A stretch of DNA of 59,331 bases from Candidatus Roseilinea sp. NK_OTU-006 (GTDB taxonomy: Bacteria > Chloroflexota > Anaerolineae > J036 > Brachytrichaceae), in contig NZ_JAAFGM010000021.1 in assembly GCF_012931985.1 (NCBI RefSeq), positions 1 through 59,331 on the forward strand. Direction: 5' to 3'. A model generated the notes under the pieces. That model was not told the origin of the DNA and did no database searches. It was given only the letters and a program-made list of their open reading frames with translations. The translations under genes were made by a program, and so were the position numbers. The first letter of the stretch is position 1; each line of letters opens with the position of its first letter. Positions 52,290 to 59,331 of this stretch are shown here, one piece after another.

Positions 52290-52804
52290 GTGAACGGCAA
52301 CCCGTAGCCGAGAAGTTGCCCGCCAGCGTCGAGTATCCAGCGCCGACGCCATGGGCGGAGGGTCGCCGGCATGTGATAGAAGGCCAATTGTATTGGTTGG
52401 TCACGGTGCGCCCCGATGGCCGGCCACATGTGCGGCCTGTGCTGGCGGTGTGGCTCGACGGCGCGCTGTACTTCGCCGCAGGCGCAGGCACGCGCAAGCG
52501 CAAGAACCTCATCCACGATCCGCATTGTGCCATCACGACTGCGGACGACGAGGCGCACATGGTGGTGGAGGGCACGGCGACGCGCGTGCAAGACGACGCC
52601 AAGCTCCGGCGCGTGGCAGAGGCCTATGCCGCCAAATACGACTGGCACGTCACTGTGCGCGACGGCGCATTCGAGGCCGAGTATGGCGCGCCGACCGCCG
52701 GGTTGCCACCCTACGAAGTCTATGAGGTTACACCGGAGACGGTCTTTGGCTTTGGCGCGAACGAAACGTTCAGCCCGACCCGCTGGCGCTTCGACCGGGG
52801 CTAG
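52286..52804 (+). CDS. Pyridoxamine 5'-phosphate oxidase family protein
   Basis: A 172-residue split-barrel protein: Y-W-L-V-T-V-R-P-D-G-R-P-H-V-R-P-V, G-T-R-K-R-K-N-L-I-H-D-P-H-C-A-I-T. This is typical of PPOX/F420-binding proteins. ATG 52286 has GGAGG at 52276-52280 and overlaps the previous stop by 4 bp; an ATG at 52274 is in frame but less well placed. Confidence 0.88.
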   Translation: MSERQPVAEKLPASVEYPAPTPWAEGRRHVIEGQLYWLVTVRPDGRPHVRPVLAVWLDGALYFAAGAGTRKRKNLIHDPHCAITTADDEAHMVVEGTATRVQDDAKLRRVAEAYAAKYDWHVTVRDGAFEAEYGAPTAGLPPYEVYEVTPETVFGFGANETFSPTRWRFDRG

Positions 52805-52881
52805 GCGCGGATGGGGCGGTTTGGGGCGTTGTGCTGTGGTCGCAGACTTGGAACGCCACAATCATGGCATGAGGAGATGTG

Positions 52882-53289
52882 ATGCAAGCAGATCAATCAA
52901 CCACTAAGCCGCCGGCGACGATTGACGAATACATCGCCAGCTTCCCACCGGACATTCAAGCCATTCTGCAGAAGATCCGGGCGACGATTCGCAAGGCCGC
53001 ACCGGACGCGCAGGAAGTCATCAGCTATCGCATGCCGGCGTTCCGGCAGCATGGCATCCTGGTCTACTTCGCCGCATTCAGAAAACACATCGGCCTCTTT
53101 CCGCCGGTGAGAGGAGATGCAAAGCTCGAGAAAGCGGCGTCCGTGTATGCCGGCCCAAAGGGCAACTTGCGGTTTCCACTCGACGAGCCGATTCCCTATG
53201 CCTTGATCGCCAGAATCGTGAAGTTGCGGGTCAAGCAGGATAGTGTGCGTTCACAAGCGAAGAAGCGAAGGAAGAAAGGAGATACCTAA
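52882..53289 (+). CDS. DUF1801 (YdhG-like, iron-chaperone annotated) protein
   Basis: A 135-residue protein: T-I-D-E-Y-I-A-S-F-P-P-D-I-Q-A-I-L, E-V-I-S-Y-R-M-P-A-F, H-I-G-L-F-P, G-N-L-R-F-P-L-D-E-P-I-P. This is the full DUF1801 pattern. The frataxin-like fold led to an iron-chaperone annotation, but the role is unproven. The basic tail (K-K-R-R-K-K-G) is unusual and may bind nucleic acid. Confidence 0.88.
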   Translation: MQADQSTTKPPATIDEYIASFPPDIQAILQKIRATIRKAAPDAQEVISYRMPAFRQHGILVYFAAFRKHIGLFPPVRGDAKLEKAASVYAGPKGNLRFPLDEPIPYALIARIVKLRVKQDSVRSQAKKRRKKGDT

Positions 53290-53402
53290 TCCAGGCAGTT
53301 TCATCAAAAAGGGCGGGGCGTGCCCTGTTTTCAAGTCACGCTGGTGATGTCGGCTCATGACCAGATATCCGCGCCGGGTTGGCGCGAACAGGAGAGGACA
53401 CA

Positions 53403-53918
53403 ATGGAATTCCAACCCGAACCCACGCTCGTCGAACTCATCCGCTACAACAACTGGGCCAACACGCAGATCATTGCTGTCTGCCAGAGGCTCGACGCCGG
53501 CCAACTCGACGCCACCGCACCCGGGACGTATGGCAGCATCTACGACACTTTGGGGCACATGATCCGGGCCGAGGCGGACTACATCGGTCGAATCACCGGC
53601 CGGCGACCCCAACCACCCTTCCGGTGGGAAGACAAACCTTCGATAGATGATATTGCCGCCTTTGCCGAGCAGGTGGCCGCCGCGCTGCTCTATGTCGTCC
53701 AGCATGTCTCACCGACCCAGATGGTGCGCGAGGAAGAAGGAAGCCGGTTCATCGAGTATCAGGCGCGACATCTGTTCATCCAAGTCATCAACCACGGCAT
53801 CGAGCACCGCACCAACATCACCACCATCCTGGCCGGCCTGGGCGTCGCCACGCCAGAGGTAGATGGTTGGGGCTATCTCTTCGCGCACCCTGATCGCTTT
53901 GCGTTGAGAGAAGGATGA
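53403..53918 (+). CDS. DinB-family protein
   Basis: A 171-residue four-helix bundle: L-I-R-Y-N-N-W-A-N-T-Q-I-I-A-V, T-L-G-H-M-I-R-A-E-A-D-Y-I and Q-V-I-N-H-G-I-E-H-R-T-N-I provide the three His/Asp metal positions. DinB proteins are presumed metal-dependent thiol transferases or hydrolases linked to stress. AGGAG at 53390-53394 precedes the ATG. Confidence 0.9.
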   Translation: MEFQPEPTLVELIRYNNWANTQIIAVCQRLDAGQLDATAPGTYGSIYDTLGHMIRAEADYIGRITGRRPQPPFRWEDKPSIDDIAAFAEQVAAALLYVVQHVSPTQMVREEEGSRFIEYQARHLFIQVINHGIEHRTNITTILAGLGVATPEVDGWGYLFAHPDRFALREG

Positions 53919-53937
53919 GCCAGCGCTTTCAAAGGCT

Positions 53938-54228
53938 ATGCAGCTACACCTGGAGTTCAGCGGTCGCGTCTTCCACTGGCGCGGCCCGGCCCCGCACTAC
54001 TTCATCGCCGTGCCGGAGCACGAGAGCCAAGACTTGAAAGCCATCCAGAAGGCCGTGACGTACGGGTGGGGCGTGATCCCCGCGCGCGTTCGGATCGGCG
54101 AAACCGCGTTCACGACGTCGCTCTTTCCCAAAGACGGCCGCTTTCTGGTGCCCATCAAGAACAGTGTGCGTAAAGCAGAGCAGCTTCGAGAAGGCGATGT
54201 GGTGACGATTCGACTGGAGGTTGGCTGA
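53938..54228 (+). CDS. DUF1905 protein
   Basis: A 96-residue protein: F-S-G-R-V-F-H-W-R-G-P-A-P-H-Y-F-I-A-V-P, W-G-V-I-P-A-R-V-R-I-G, F-T-T-S-L-F-P-K-D-G-R-F-L-V-P-I-K. This is the DUF1905 beta-barrel fold, function unknown, often next to or fused with YdhG/DUF1801-type domains as in this cluster. Confidence 0.88.
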   Translation: MQLHLEFSGRVFHWRGPAPHYFIAVPEHESQDLKAIQKAVTYGWGVIPARVRIGETAFTTSLFPKDGRFLVPIKNSVRKAEQLREGDVVTIRLEVG

Positions 54229-54391
54229 GCGTGTGGAGTCGCCTATGAAAATTCATCTGAACGACGGCGACCACGAGCGTGTTGGCCGGATAGTTTGAAT
54301 AGCAAGGCATTCATGGACACGATTCTCAAGCAAAACTGGTAACAGTGATGAATCGCTGATCACCAGAATACGCAGAATTACAGGAGGCTTG
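54229..54391. other. Intergenic DNA with a possible gene remnant
   Basis: A 17-codon frame at 54245 (M-K-I-H-L-N-D-G-D-H-E-R-V) ends in TGA, and another frame reads S-K-A-F-M-D-T-I-L-K-Q-N-W before a stop. They may be pieces of one decayed small gene; I cannot name it. Confidence 0.3.
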
Positions 54392-54970
54392 ATGCGAGAC
54401 CTCGTTATTCACGAGTTCATCTCACTCGACGGCGTGATCCAGGCGCCGGGCGGAAAGGACGAAGACACCGACGGTGGTTTCGCCCACGGCGGCTGGACGA
54501 TCCCGTATTGGCACGACGACATCGGCGCGCACTTCGACCAGGTATTCAGTCAGGCCGACACGCTGCTGCTGGGACGTAAGACGTGGCAGATTCACGGCAG
54601 TGCGTTCGAGCAGATGGCGGGCGATCCATTTGCTGATGCAATGAATGCCATGTCGAAGGTCGTGGTCTCGACCACGCTCGAATCGCCGTCGCTGTGGCGC
54701 AACTCCACCCTCATTCGCGACAACGTGGTCGAAGAGATTCGCAAGCTCAAGGCACGACCGGGCAAGAACATCCTATTGGACGGTAGCAGCGTGCTGGCGC
54801 ACACACTGCTCGAAAACGATCTGGTGGACGAGATAGACTTGCACGTCTACCCGATCTCACTGGGCAGCGGCAAGAAGCTCTTCCCGGAGGGCAAACGTGT
54901 TGACCTCAGGCTCGTGGAGTCGTCGTTCACACCTACCGGCGTTGTGTTCATGCGCTATCGCCGCGCCTGA
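54392..54970 (+). CDS. Dihydrofolate reductase/RibD C-terminal family protein
   Basis: A 192-residue protein with AGGAGG before the ATG. L-V-I-H-E-F-I-S-L-D-G-V-I-Q-A-P-G-G, L-L-L-G-R-K-T-W, N-I-L-L-D-G-S-S-V-L-A-H-T-L and D-E-I-D-L-H-V-Y-P-I-S-L-G-S-G are the family motifs. It is complete, unlike the 47691 relative. It ends the plus-strand small-gene cluster. Confidence 0.9.
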   Translation: MRDLVIHEFISLDGVIQAPGGKDEDTDGGFAHGGWTIPYWHDDIGAHFDQVFSQADTLLLGRKTWQIHGSAFEQMAGDPFADAMNAMSKVVVSTTLESPSLWRNSTLIRDNVVEEIRKLKARPGKNILLDGSSVLAHTLLENDLVDEIDLHVYPISLGSGKKLFPEGKRVDLRLVESSFTPTGVVFMRYRRA

Positions 54971-55055
54971 GACCCCTAACCCTCTAGCGAGACGATTTAC
55001 GAAGACTCAGGGCCGAACGGCAACGAAACGGCGTATACCGAATGGGTGAACACCC

Positions 55056-55111
55056 CTTCGACAAGCTCAGGGTGCACTGCCGGGTTGAAGGGCACGCTGA
55101 GCCTGTCGAAG
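55056..55111. repeat. 20-bp inverted repeat (REP/MITE-like)
   Basis: CTTCGACAAGCTCAGGGTGC (55056-55075) and GCACGCTGAGCCTGTCGAAG (55092-55111) pair at 18 of 20 positions with a 16-nt loop. I recall CTTCGACAGGCTCAG-type palindromes as repeated intergenic elements in many bacterial and metagenomic genomes. It lies between convergent genes and may also end transcription. Confidence 0.8.
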
Positions 55112-55138
55112 CAGGGGTAAATGGATCTGCAAAGGGCT

Positions 55139-56776
55139 CTAGAACACCGTCTGGCTCTGCTCGCGCATGTATTGCTGCAGGTAATATGGCCCGCCGGCGC
55201 CGCGCCCGGTGTTGCCGCTGGCCTTCCACCCGCCGAAGCTCTGGTTGCCCGGCCACGCGCCGGTGGTCGCGCCGCGCTCGCGGTTCACGTACACCGTGCC
55301 GGCCTGGATGTGATCGAGGAAATACTTGATCTCCTTGCGATCTTTGCTGAAGAACCCCGCCGTTAGGCCATACTGCACCTTGTTCGCTTCGGCCATCGCC
55401 TGCTCCAGCGAGTCCACGGCCGCCACCAGCAGGAACGGCGTAAACAGCTCCTCGCAGAACAGCGGATGATCCAGGGGCAGGCCATCTACGATGGTGAGCG
55501 CGCAGAAGAAGCCCCTGGCCAGCTCGCCCTCGGTGAGCACGCGGCCACCGGTGACGAAGATGCCGCCGTCGCGCTGCGCCTGTTCGACGGCGCGCTGGAA
55601 GGTCTGGTAGCCACCGCGGTTGCACACCGGCCCGGTGAACACGCCGGCCTGCGTCGGGTCCCCCACCTTCAGCGCTTCGGTCTTGCGCTTCAGCAGGTCC
55701 ACGAAAGGCTCTTTCACCGCGCGATGCACATACACCCGGCTGGTCGCGCTGCACTTCTGTCCGCTCAGGCCGAACGCGGCGCGCACCACGCCTTCGGCGG
55801 CCTTCTCCAAATCGGCCTTGTCGCTCACGATCACCGCGTTCTTGCCGCCCATCTCGGCGATCAGCGGGCGCGGCATGCGCTGGCTGAAGCGTTGGATCAG
55901 GCTGAACCCGACGTCGAACGAGCCGGTGAACGTCATGCCGGCGACATCGGGGTTGTTGACCAGCTCCTCGCCTACCACGCTGCCGGGGCCGGTGACGTAG
56001 TTGAAGACGCCCGCCGGCAGGCCGGCGTCGCGCAGGCACTCGGTCAGCAGCCAGCTCGCCATGGGCGTATCGCTGGCCGGCTTGATCACCACGGTGTTGC
56101 CGGCGATGAGCGCCGCGCCGGCCGGTCCGCCCGTCAGCGCCATCGGAAAGTTGAACGGCGACACCACGGCCCACACGCCATAGGGCTTGAGCACGCTGCG
56201 CGATGTGCCCACGCCGCCCTCCGGCAACAGCGGCTTCTCGAAGCCGGCGTTGACCTCCATCTGGTTGCAGTAGTAATCAATCAGATCGGCAGTTTCCTTC
56301 ACGTCGCCGATGGCTTCGGCGCGGCTCTTGCCCACCTCGAGGCTGACCCAGGCGGCGATGTCGAACAGCCGACGGTTGATCAGCGCGGCGACCTTGCGCA
56401 TCATCGCCACGCGGCGCTTCCATGGCGTGCCGCTCCAGGCCGGAAAGGCGGCCTTCGCTGCGGCGATGGCGGCTTGCGCGTCCTGCGCGTCGCCCCTCTG
56501 GAAGTAGCCGAGGGTCAGACTGGTATCAATCGGCGTGGTTTTGGCGAACTGCACGGCGGCGAAGCGCTCCACGCCGCCGATGAACATTGGATAGGTACGC
56601 GCATGTTCGCCGATGTTGGCGCGCACCTTGGCGAACGCTTTGTCGAACCGCGCCAGCAGGTCGGGATCGCTCAGCGCGCTGCTTAAGTTGGCGTAGGTGA
56701 TTTGAAACGCCGGCTTGCCGGACTGCTTGCGCTTGCGCGGTGTCGTGCGCTTGGCTTGAGCTTTTGCCGTTGGCAT
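55139..56776 (-). CDS. Aldehyde dehydrogenase (L-glutamate gamma-semialdehyde dehydrogenase-like)
   Basis: A 545-residue enzyme from ATG 56776, preceded by GGAGGTG. V-S-P-F-N-F-P-M-A-L-T-G-G-P-A-G-A-A-L, E-M-G-G-K-N-A, the catalytic Cys in G-L-S-G-Q-K-C-S-A-T-S-R and E-E-L-F-T-P-F are intact. The P-F-N-F-P-M-A-L block resembles 1-pyrroline-5-carboxylate dehydrogenases (RocA/PutA-type), which oxidise glutamate semialdehyde to glutamate. A basic N-terminal tail (T-T-P-R-K-R-K-Q-S-G) is extra. It is the last gene of the selD operon. Confidence 0.85.
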   Translation of the reverse strand: MPTAKAQAKRTTPRKRKQSGKPAFQITYANLSSALSDPDLLARFDKAFAKVRANIGEHARTYPMFIGGVERFAAVQFAKTTPIDTSLTLGYFQRGDAQDAQAAIAAAKAAFPAWSGTPWKRRVAMMRKVAALINRRLFDIAAWVSLEVGKSRAEAIGDVKETADLIDYYCNQMEVNAGFEKPLLPEGGVGTSRSVLKPYGVWAVVSPFNFPMALTGGPAGAALIAGNTVVIKPASDTPMASWLLTECLRDAGLPAGVFNYVTGPGSVVGEELVNNPDVAGMTFTGSFDVGFSLIQRFSQRMPRPLIAEMGGKNAVIVSDKADLEKAAEGVVRAAFGLSGQKCSATSRVYVHRAVKEPFVDLLKRKTEALKVGDPTQAGVFTGPVCNRGGYQTFQRAVEQAQRDGGIFVTGGRVLTEGELARGFFCALTIVDGLPLDHPLFCEELFTPFLLVAAVDSLEQAMAEANKVQYGLTAGFFSKDRKEIKYFLDHIQAGTVYVNRERGATTGAWPGNQSFGGWKASGNTGRGAGGPYYLQQYMREQSQTVF

Positions 56777-56780
56777 CCCT

Positions 56781-57479
56781 TCACCTCCGTTCACGCGGGT
56801 CGGCCGCGTAGAAGAATCGAATCCTGCCGGTAAGTGTCTCATATTTCAGCAGCAGCGTCAGCCCCAACCGGCGCGCTTCGCTGGGCACATAGGCCCACTT
56901 GCCGGCTTGCGCTTCGACCAGCGCACGCGCCTCGGCCGGTGCGTCGGTGGATCGCACGCCGGTCAGCCGTACCAGCCAACGATCCTGCCGCTCGTCATAC
57001 TCGACCACTTCGGCGTCGAAGGCGGCGTGGATGCGCGCGTCATCCGGCAATCGCCACGCGCACTTGACCGCGATCACCTCGCTGTCGCGGGCGGCCTCCA
57101 CTGCATGGCCGGATCGGGTAAGCGCTGCGACGGCGGACTCCAGTTGGGCCGCCTTCACCAACACGTAATCGGTGTCGTAGGTCGAGATGACGAAGATGGC
57201 GATGCCCGCTTCGGCCAGCGGGCTGACCACCGAGACGAGGATGCCGACCTGTCCAAAGTCGAACGGCCCGTGGAGTTTGAGGACGCGCCAGCCGCGCTCG
57301 CACACCACGTCGCCGGGCACGTGGGCCTCACGACACACGATGGACAGCTCATCGGCCGTGCGCGTGACCGAGAAGAAACCTTCACCTATTGCCCAATCGG
57401 GGATGGTCGCCGTCGGATCGAGCCGGCATACAGCGAGAACATCCGGCAATACGCTGAGAGTAAGCAGAAAGTCACGCAA
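56781..57479 (-). CDS. ACT-domain protein with an unknown C-terminal domain
   Basis: A 232-residue protein. Residues ~1-130 match the short ACT-domain family (V-C-R-L-D-P, F-F-S-V-T-R-T-A-D-E-L-S-I-V-C, F-G-Q-V-G-I-L-V-S-V-V-S-P-L-A-E-A-G-I-A-I-F). ACT domains bind amino acids or small ligands. Residues ~135-232 form an extra domain I do not recognise, ending A-D-P-R-E-R-R. It lies 6 bp after selD and 4 bp before the aldehyde dehydrogenase, so the three are one operon. The ligand may be an amino acid that controls the dehydrogenase. Confidence 0.75.
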   Translation of the reverse strand: MRDFLLTLSVLPDVLAVCRLDPTATIPDWAIGEGFFSVTRTADELSIVCREAHVPGDVVCERGWRVLKLHGPFDFGQVGILVSVVSPLAEAGIAIFVISTYDTDYVLVKAAQLESAVAALTRSGHAVEAARDSEVIAVKCAWRLPDDARIHAAFDAEVVEYDERQDRWLVRLTGVRSTDAPAEARALVEAQAGKWAYVPSEARRLGLTLLLKYETLTGRIRFFYAADPRERR

Positions 57480-57485
57480 GGCCTA

Positions 57486-58538
57486 TCACCTCGTCACGAG
57501 GATACCGCTGCCCTCGACCACCTCACCGATGATGAAGGCTTCGTCGCCATCGGCCTGGAGCTCGTGCACCAGCGCATCGGCCTTCGACGCGGCAACAGCG
57601 ATGAGCAGGCCGCCGCTGGTCTCCGGGTCGAAGATCATCATACGTTGCCAGCTTTCCAACGCGGGATCGAACTGCACCTGATGGCGGTAAGTCGCTTCAT
57701 TGGTTGCTGCGCCGCCAGGGAACACCCAATCCTGGCCGTATTCCAGCGCACCGGGCAGGAAGGGCAGCGCGTTCCACGAGAAGCGAAAGCCGACGCCGGC
57801 GCCGTTGGCCATCTCCAGCGCGTGACCCAGCAAGCCGAAGCCGGTGATGTCGGTGCCGCCACGAGCGCCCACCTTGCGCGCCGCGCGCGCGGCATTGCGA
57901 TTCAGGCGCAACATGCTGGTCACCGCAGCGTCCACGTGCGCCGGATCGGCCAAGTCGCGCTTGATGGCCGTGGTCACCACGCCGACGCCGAGCGGCTTGG
58001 TCAGCACGAGCACATCGCCCGGCTTCGCGCCGCCTTTGGCCATCATCTCCGCCGGATTGACAATGCCGGTGACGCACAGGCCGTATTTCGGCTCTTTGTC
58101 TTTGATGGTATGGCCGCCGGCAATGACGGTGCCGGCCTCGGCCACCTTATCCGCCCCGCCGCGCAAGATCTCGCTCACGACCTCGGCGGGCAGATCGTCC
58201 GGCAGCGCGGCGATGTTGAGCGCAAAGAGCACCTCGCCGCCCATGGCGTACACGTCGCTCATGGCATTAGCCGCGGCAATCGCGCCGTAGGCATACGGGT
58301 CATCCACGACCGGCGTGAAGAAGTCCACCGTCTGGACGATGGCGTGTTGATCCGACAGACGATACACAGCAGCATCGTCCGGTTGGCCGAGGCCGATCAA
58401 CAGATCGGGATGGTCTTCAGGCCGAAAACGATTCTGAAGCGGACGCAACACGGCGGCCAGAGTCTCGGGACTCAGCTTGCCGGCTCAACCCGCGCACGAC
58501 GCGAGCGACGTCAACTTGATCTTTCGGGCAATCGTCAC
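57486..58538 (-). CDS. selD: Selenide, water dikinase; predicted selenoprotein with in-frame UGA
   Basis: Makes selenophosphate from selenide and ATP. A GTG at 58449-58451 gives only 321 residues and lacks the catalytic loop. Reading upstream, the frame passes TGA at 58485-58487 and gives L-T-S-L-A-S-C-A-G-U-A-G-K-L-S-P-E-T-L, the SelD active site with Sec at the Cys/Sec position and Lys three residues later. The frame then runs to GTG 58536-58538, after which a stop occurs; TAAGAT lies 6 nt before this GTG. The full protein has 350 residues with Sec18 and Lys21. G-x-D-D-A-A-V, the AIRS domain N-A-M-S-D-V-Y-A-M-G-G and the C-terminal T-D-I-T-G-F-G-L-L-G-H motif are intact. Confidence 0.9.
58460..58473 (-). 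ncRNA. Candidate bacterial SECIS hairpin in selD
   Basis: On the minus strand GAGTC (58469-58473) and GACTC (58460-58464) form a perfect 5-bp stem with loop CCGA, 11 nt after the UGA at 58485-58487. Position and size suit a bacterial SECIS element that binds SelB. The loop lacks the classical E. coli fdhF G-U bulge, which varies between species. Confidence 0.6.
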
Positions 58539-58764
58539 ACCACCATCTTACCCGATAGGCGACTTAACAAGGGGTGCATTTCAAAACGAGGGAGCGCGGA
58601 CTGGTCCGCAGCGGTATTCGCCTCAGTCGCGCTGGGATCAATCCCAGTGCTGAGCATACGGGCAAAAAGAAGAAACCACGAAACATTCGAAGAAACAAGC
58701 CTGCGCAGATGCGTTATCATGCCGAGCATTCGGCAAGGCAGATGACCGAAAGGAGGTGAAGGGG
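58539..58764. promoter_or_regulatory. Divergent regulatory region of selD and the binding-protein gene
   Basis: TAAGAT (58545-58550, minus strand) is the likely -10 of selD. Two strong hairpins follow: GCGGAC-TG-GTCCGC (58596-58609) and a 9-bp stem with loop TCAA (58629-58650). A weaker TTCGG/CCGAA hairpin lies before the mini-ORF site AAAGGAGGTGA (58749-58759). The density of structure suggests a regulatory RNA or terminators. No protein-coding gene is supported. Confidence 0.5.
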
Positions 58765-58794
58765 ATGCTGTTGAAACAGATGCGCTATCGCTGA
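58765..58794 (+). CDS. Nine-residue mini-ORF, possible leader peptide
   Basis: ATG-led frame M-L-L-K-Q-M-R-Y-R then TGA. It is preceded at 5 nt by AAAGGAGGTGA (58749-58759), a near-perfect match to the 16S anti-Shine-Dalgarno and the strongest site in the window. A CGGCGC/GCGCCG hairpin (58808-58826) follows its stop. This layout fits a translated leader that controls the downstream transporter. Expression and function are unproven. Confidence 0.5.
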   Translation: MLLKQMRYR

Positions 58795-58977
58795 ACCTGC
58801 CACTTTACGGCGCGCGTGTTGCGCCGCTCGTGCGACTCTGTCGCCATCACCGCCTCCAGCCTTGCCGTGGAACGCATGAACACGTCGTAACTCCTTCGCA
58901 GGCAGTGGGGGTGTTTTGGCGCAGGGACGCGCTGCCCTTTGTGTTGACACCCGAATTGCTTGTAGAAAGGAGTAACG
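58795..58977 (+). promoter_or_regulatory. Leader of the binding-protein gene
   Basis: Contains the hairpin 58808-58826 after the mini-ORF, a TTGACA at 58944-58949 without a matched -10 at normal spacing, and the site AAAGGAG (58966-58972) for the next gene. The ~180-nt leader is long for this genome, where many genes look leaderless. Confidence 0.4.
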
Positions 58978-59331
58978 ATGTTTCGATCTTCAAAAACGTT
59001 TGTCGCCATCGCTTTGTGCGCGGCGGTCGCGCTTGCGGCCTGTGCCGCGCCGCCCGTCGCCGGTCCGGCGGCTCAATCCCAGGCGCCCGCAGTCCCCTTC
59101 GTCATTTCGGCCATTCCCGACCAAGACCCGGAGAAGCTCAATCGCCTGTATGGCACGGTCTCGGACTACTTGAAGGCGCAACTCGGCGTTGACGTAGTTT
59201 ATAGGCCGGTGACGGATTACGCGGCCGTCGTCAACGCCTTCCGCACCGGCGATGTGGATATGGCCTGGTTCGGCGGCCTCACCGGCGTTCAGGCGCGGCT
59301 ACAGGTGGACGGCGCGCAGGCCATCATTCAG
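58978..59331 (+). CDS. Phosphonate-type ABC binding lipoprotein, likely selenium-linked (partial)
   Basis: 118 codons to the window end. Signal peptide with lipobox L-A-A-C (Cys22). Then I-S-A-I-P-D-Q-D-P-E-K-L-N-R-L-Y, V-T-D-Y-A-A-V-V-N-A-F-R-T-G-D-V-D and M-A-W-F-G-G-L-T-G-V-Q-A-R. This fits the PhnD-like branch annotated as putative selenate ABC transporter periplasmic protein, which is usually found near selD, as here. It would supply selenium for selenophosphate synthesis. Selenate specificity is from annotation practice, not proven. The remaining two thirds are outside the window. Confidence 0.75.
   Translation, partial: MFRSSKTFVAIALCAAVALAACAAPPVAGPAAQSQAPAVPFVISAIPDQDPEKLNRLYGTVSDYLKAQLGVDVVYRPVTDYAAVVNAFRTGDVDMAWFGGLTGVQARLQVDGAQAIIQ

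Noticed and set aside
58590-58660. Possible tRNA-Sec near selD: a hairpin with TCA in its loop
   Set aside because: The loop has four to six bases rather than seven, and no T-arm GTTCRA or acceptor pairing could be built around it.
1-59331. CRISPR arrays, rRNA and tRNA genes
   Set aside because: No regularly spaced repeats and no convincing tRNA or rRNA sequence were seen on either strand by eye; a dedicated scan was not possible.

Overview
The window is high-GC DNA with dense short intergenic spaces. It most likely comes from a member of the Chloroflexota (Anaerolineae-like or a related thermophile or photoheterotroph). The clues are secreted beta-helix and invasin-Ig proteins ending in a tail resembling the Y-x-L-F-x-P-V-V-R endings I recall from this phylum, DUF3090 next to a SCO1664-family protein, a Uma2 nuclease with a charged coiled-coil tail, an ArsR-SulP pair, a decaprenyl-phosphate phosphoribosyltransferase homologue and an FhaA-like protein. 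This placement is an inference from gene content; no rRNA or tRNA is present to confirm it.

Layout. 1-7.2 kb: end of metK, a TauE/SafE exporter with a partly duplicated 5' end, a 1652-residue secreted surface protein on the minus strand, and a decayed ISAs1-type transposase. 7.2-21.5 kb: bioY and a nitroreductase, then a minus-strand iron(III)-type ABC operon (binding protein, permease, ATPase) followed by DUF3054, a frameshifted rhodanese and DUF2470. This operon occurs twice as a 4.36 kb direct repeat (8575-12939 and 16553-20911). The repeats flank 3.6 kb carrying arsR, sulP, a golvesin-domain protein and a truncated ppaC. Copy 1 has lost the binding-protein N-terminus; copy 2 has lost the end of DUF2470. 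21.6-26.2 kb: two overlapping glycoside hydrolases, a VTT membrane protein and a MoaD/ThiS protein with an unusual tail. 26.3-31 kb: an oligopeptide-type ABC system whose binding protein reads as a circular permutation, two permeases and a Uma2 nuclease. 31-46.9 kb: housekeeping and envelope genes (cysS, PIN/TRAM, DUF3090, SCO1664-like, folC, LCP, galT, beta-helix, GDPD, UbiA, FhaA-like, SMP-30, glycosidase, ICMT-like, pgeF).

46.9-55 kb: a one-direction run of small genes (VOC, DHFR/RibD-like, BNR, MoaD, PPOX, HEAT, DinB/ClbS, DUF1801, DUF1905). It starts at a promoter whose spacer is filled by a LexA-like box, and an attC-like half site follows its first gene. 55.1-58.5 kb: a minus-strand operon selD - ACT protein - aldehyde dehydrogenase. 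selD extends upstream through an in-frame UGA that aligns with the catalytic Cys/Sec position and is followed by a small hairpin, so SelD is predicted to be a selenoprotein. Divergent from it, a structured leader with a nine-residue mini-ORF precedes a binding protein of the type linked to selenium transport, cut by the window end.

Several genes have a TAnnnT box ending 6-8 nt before the start codon, which suggests widespread leaderless transcription and helps to choose starts. All family names come from reading the translations; no database search was run.
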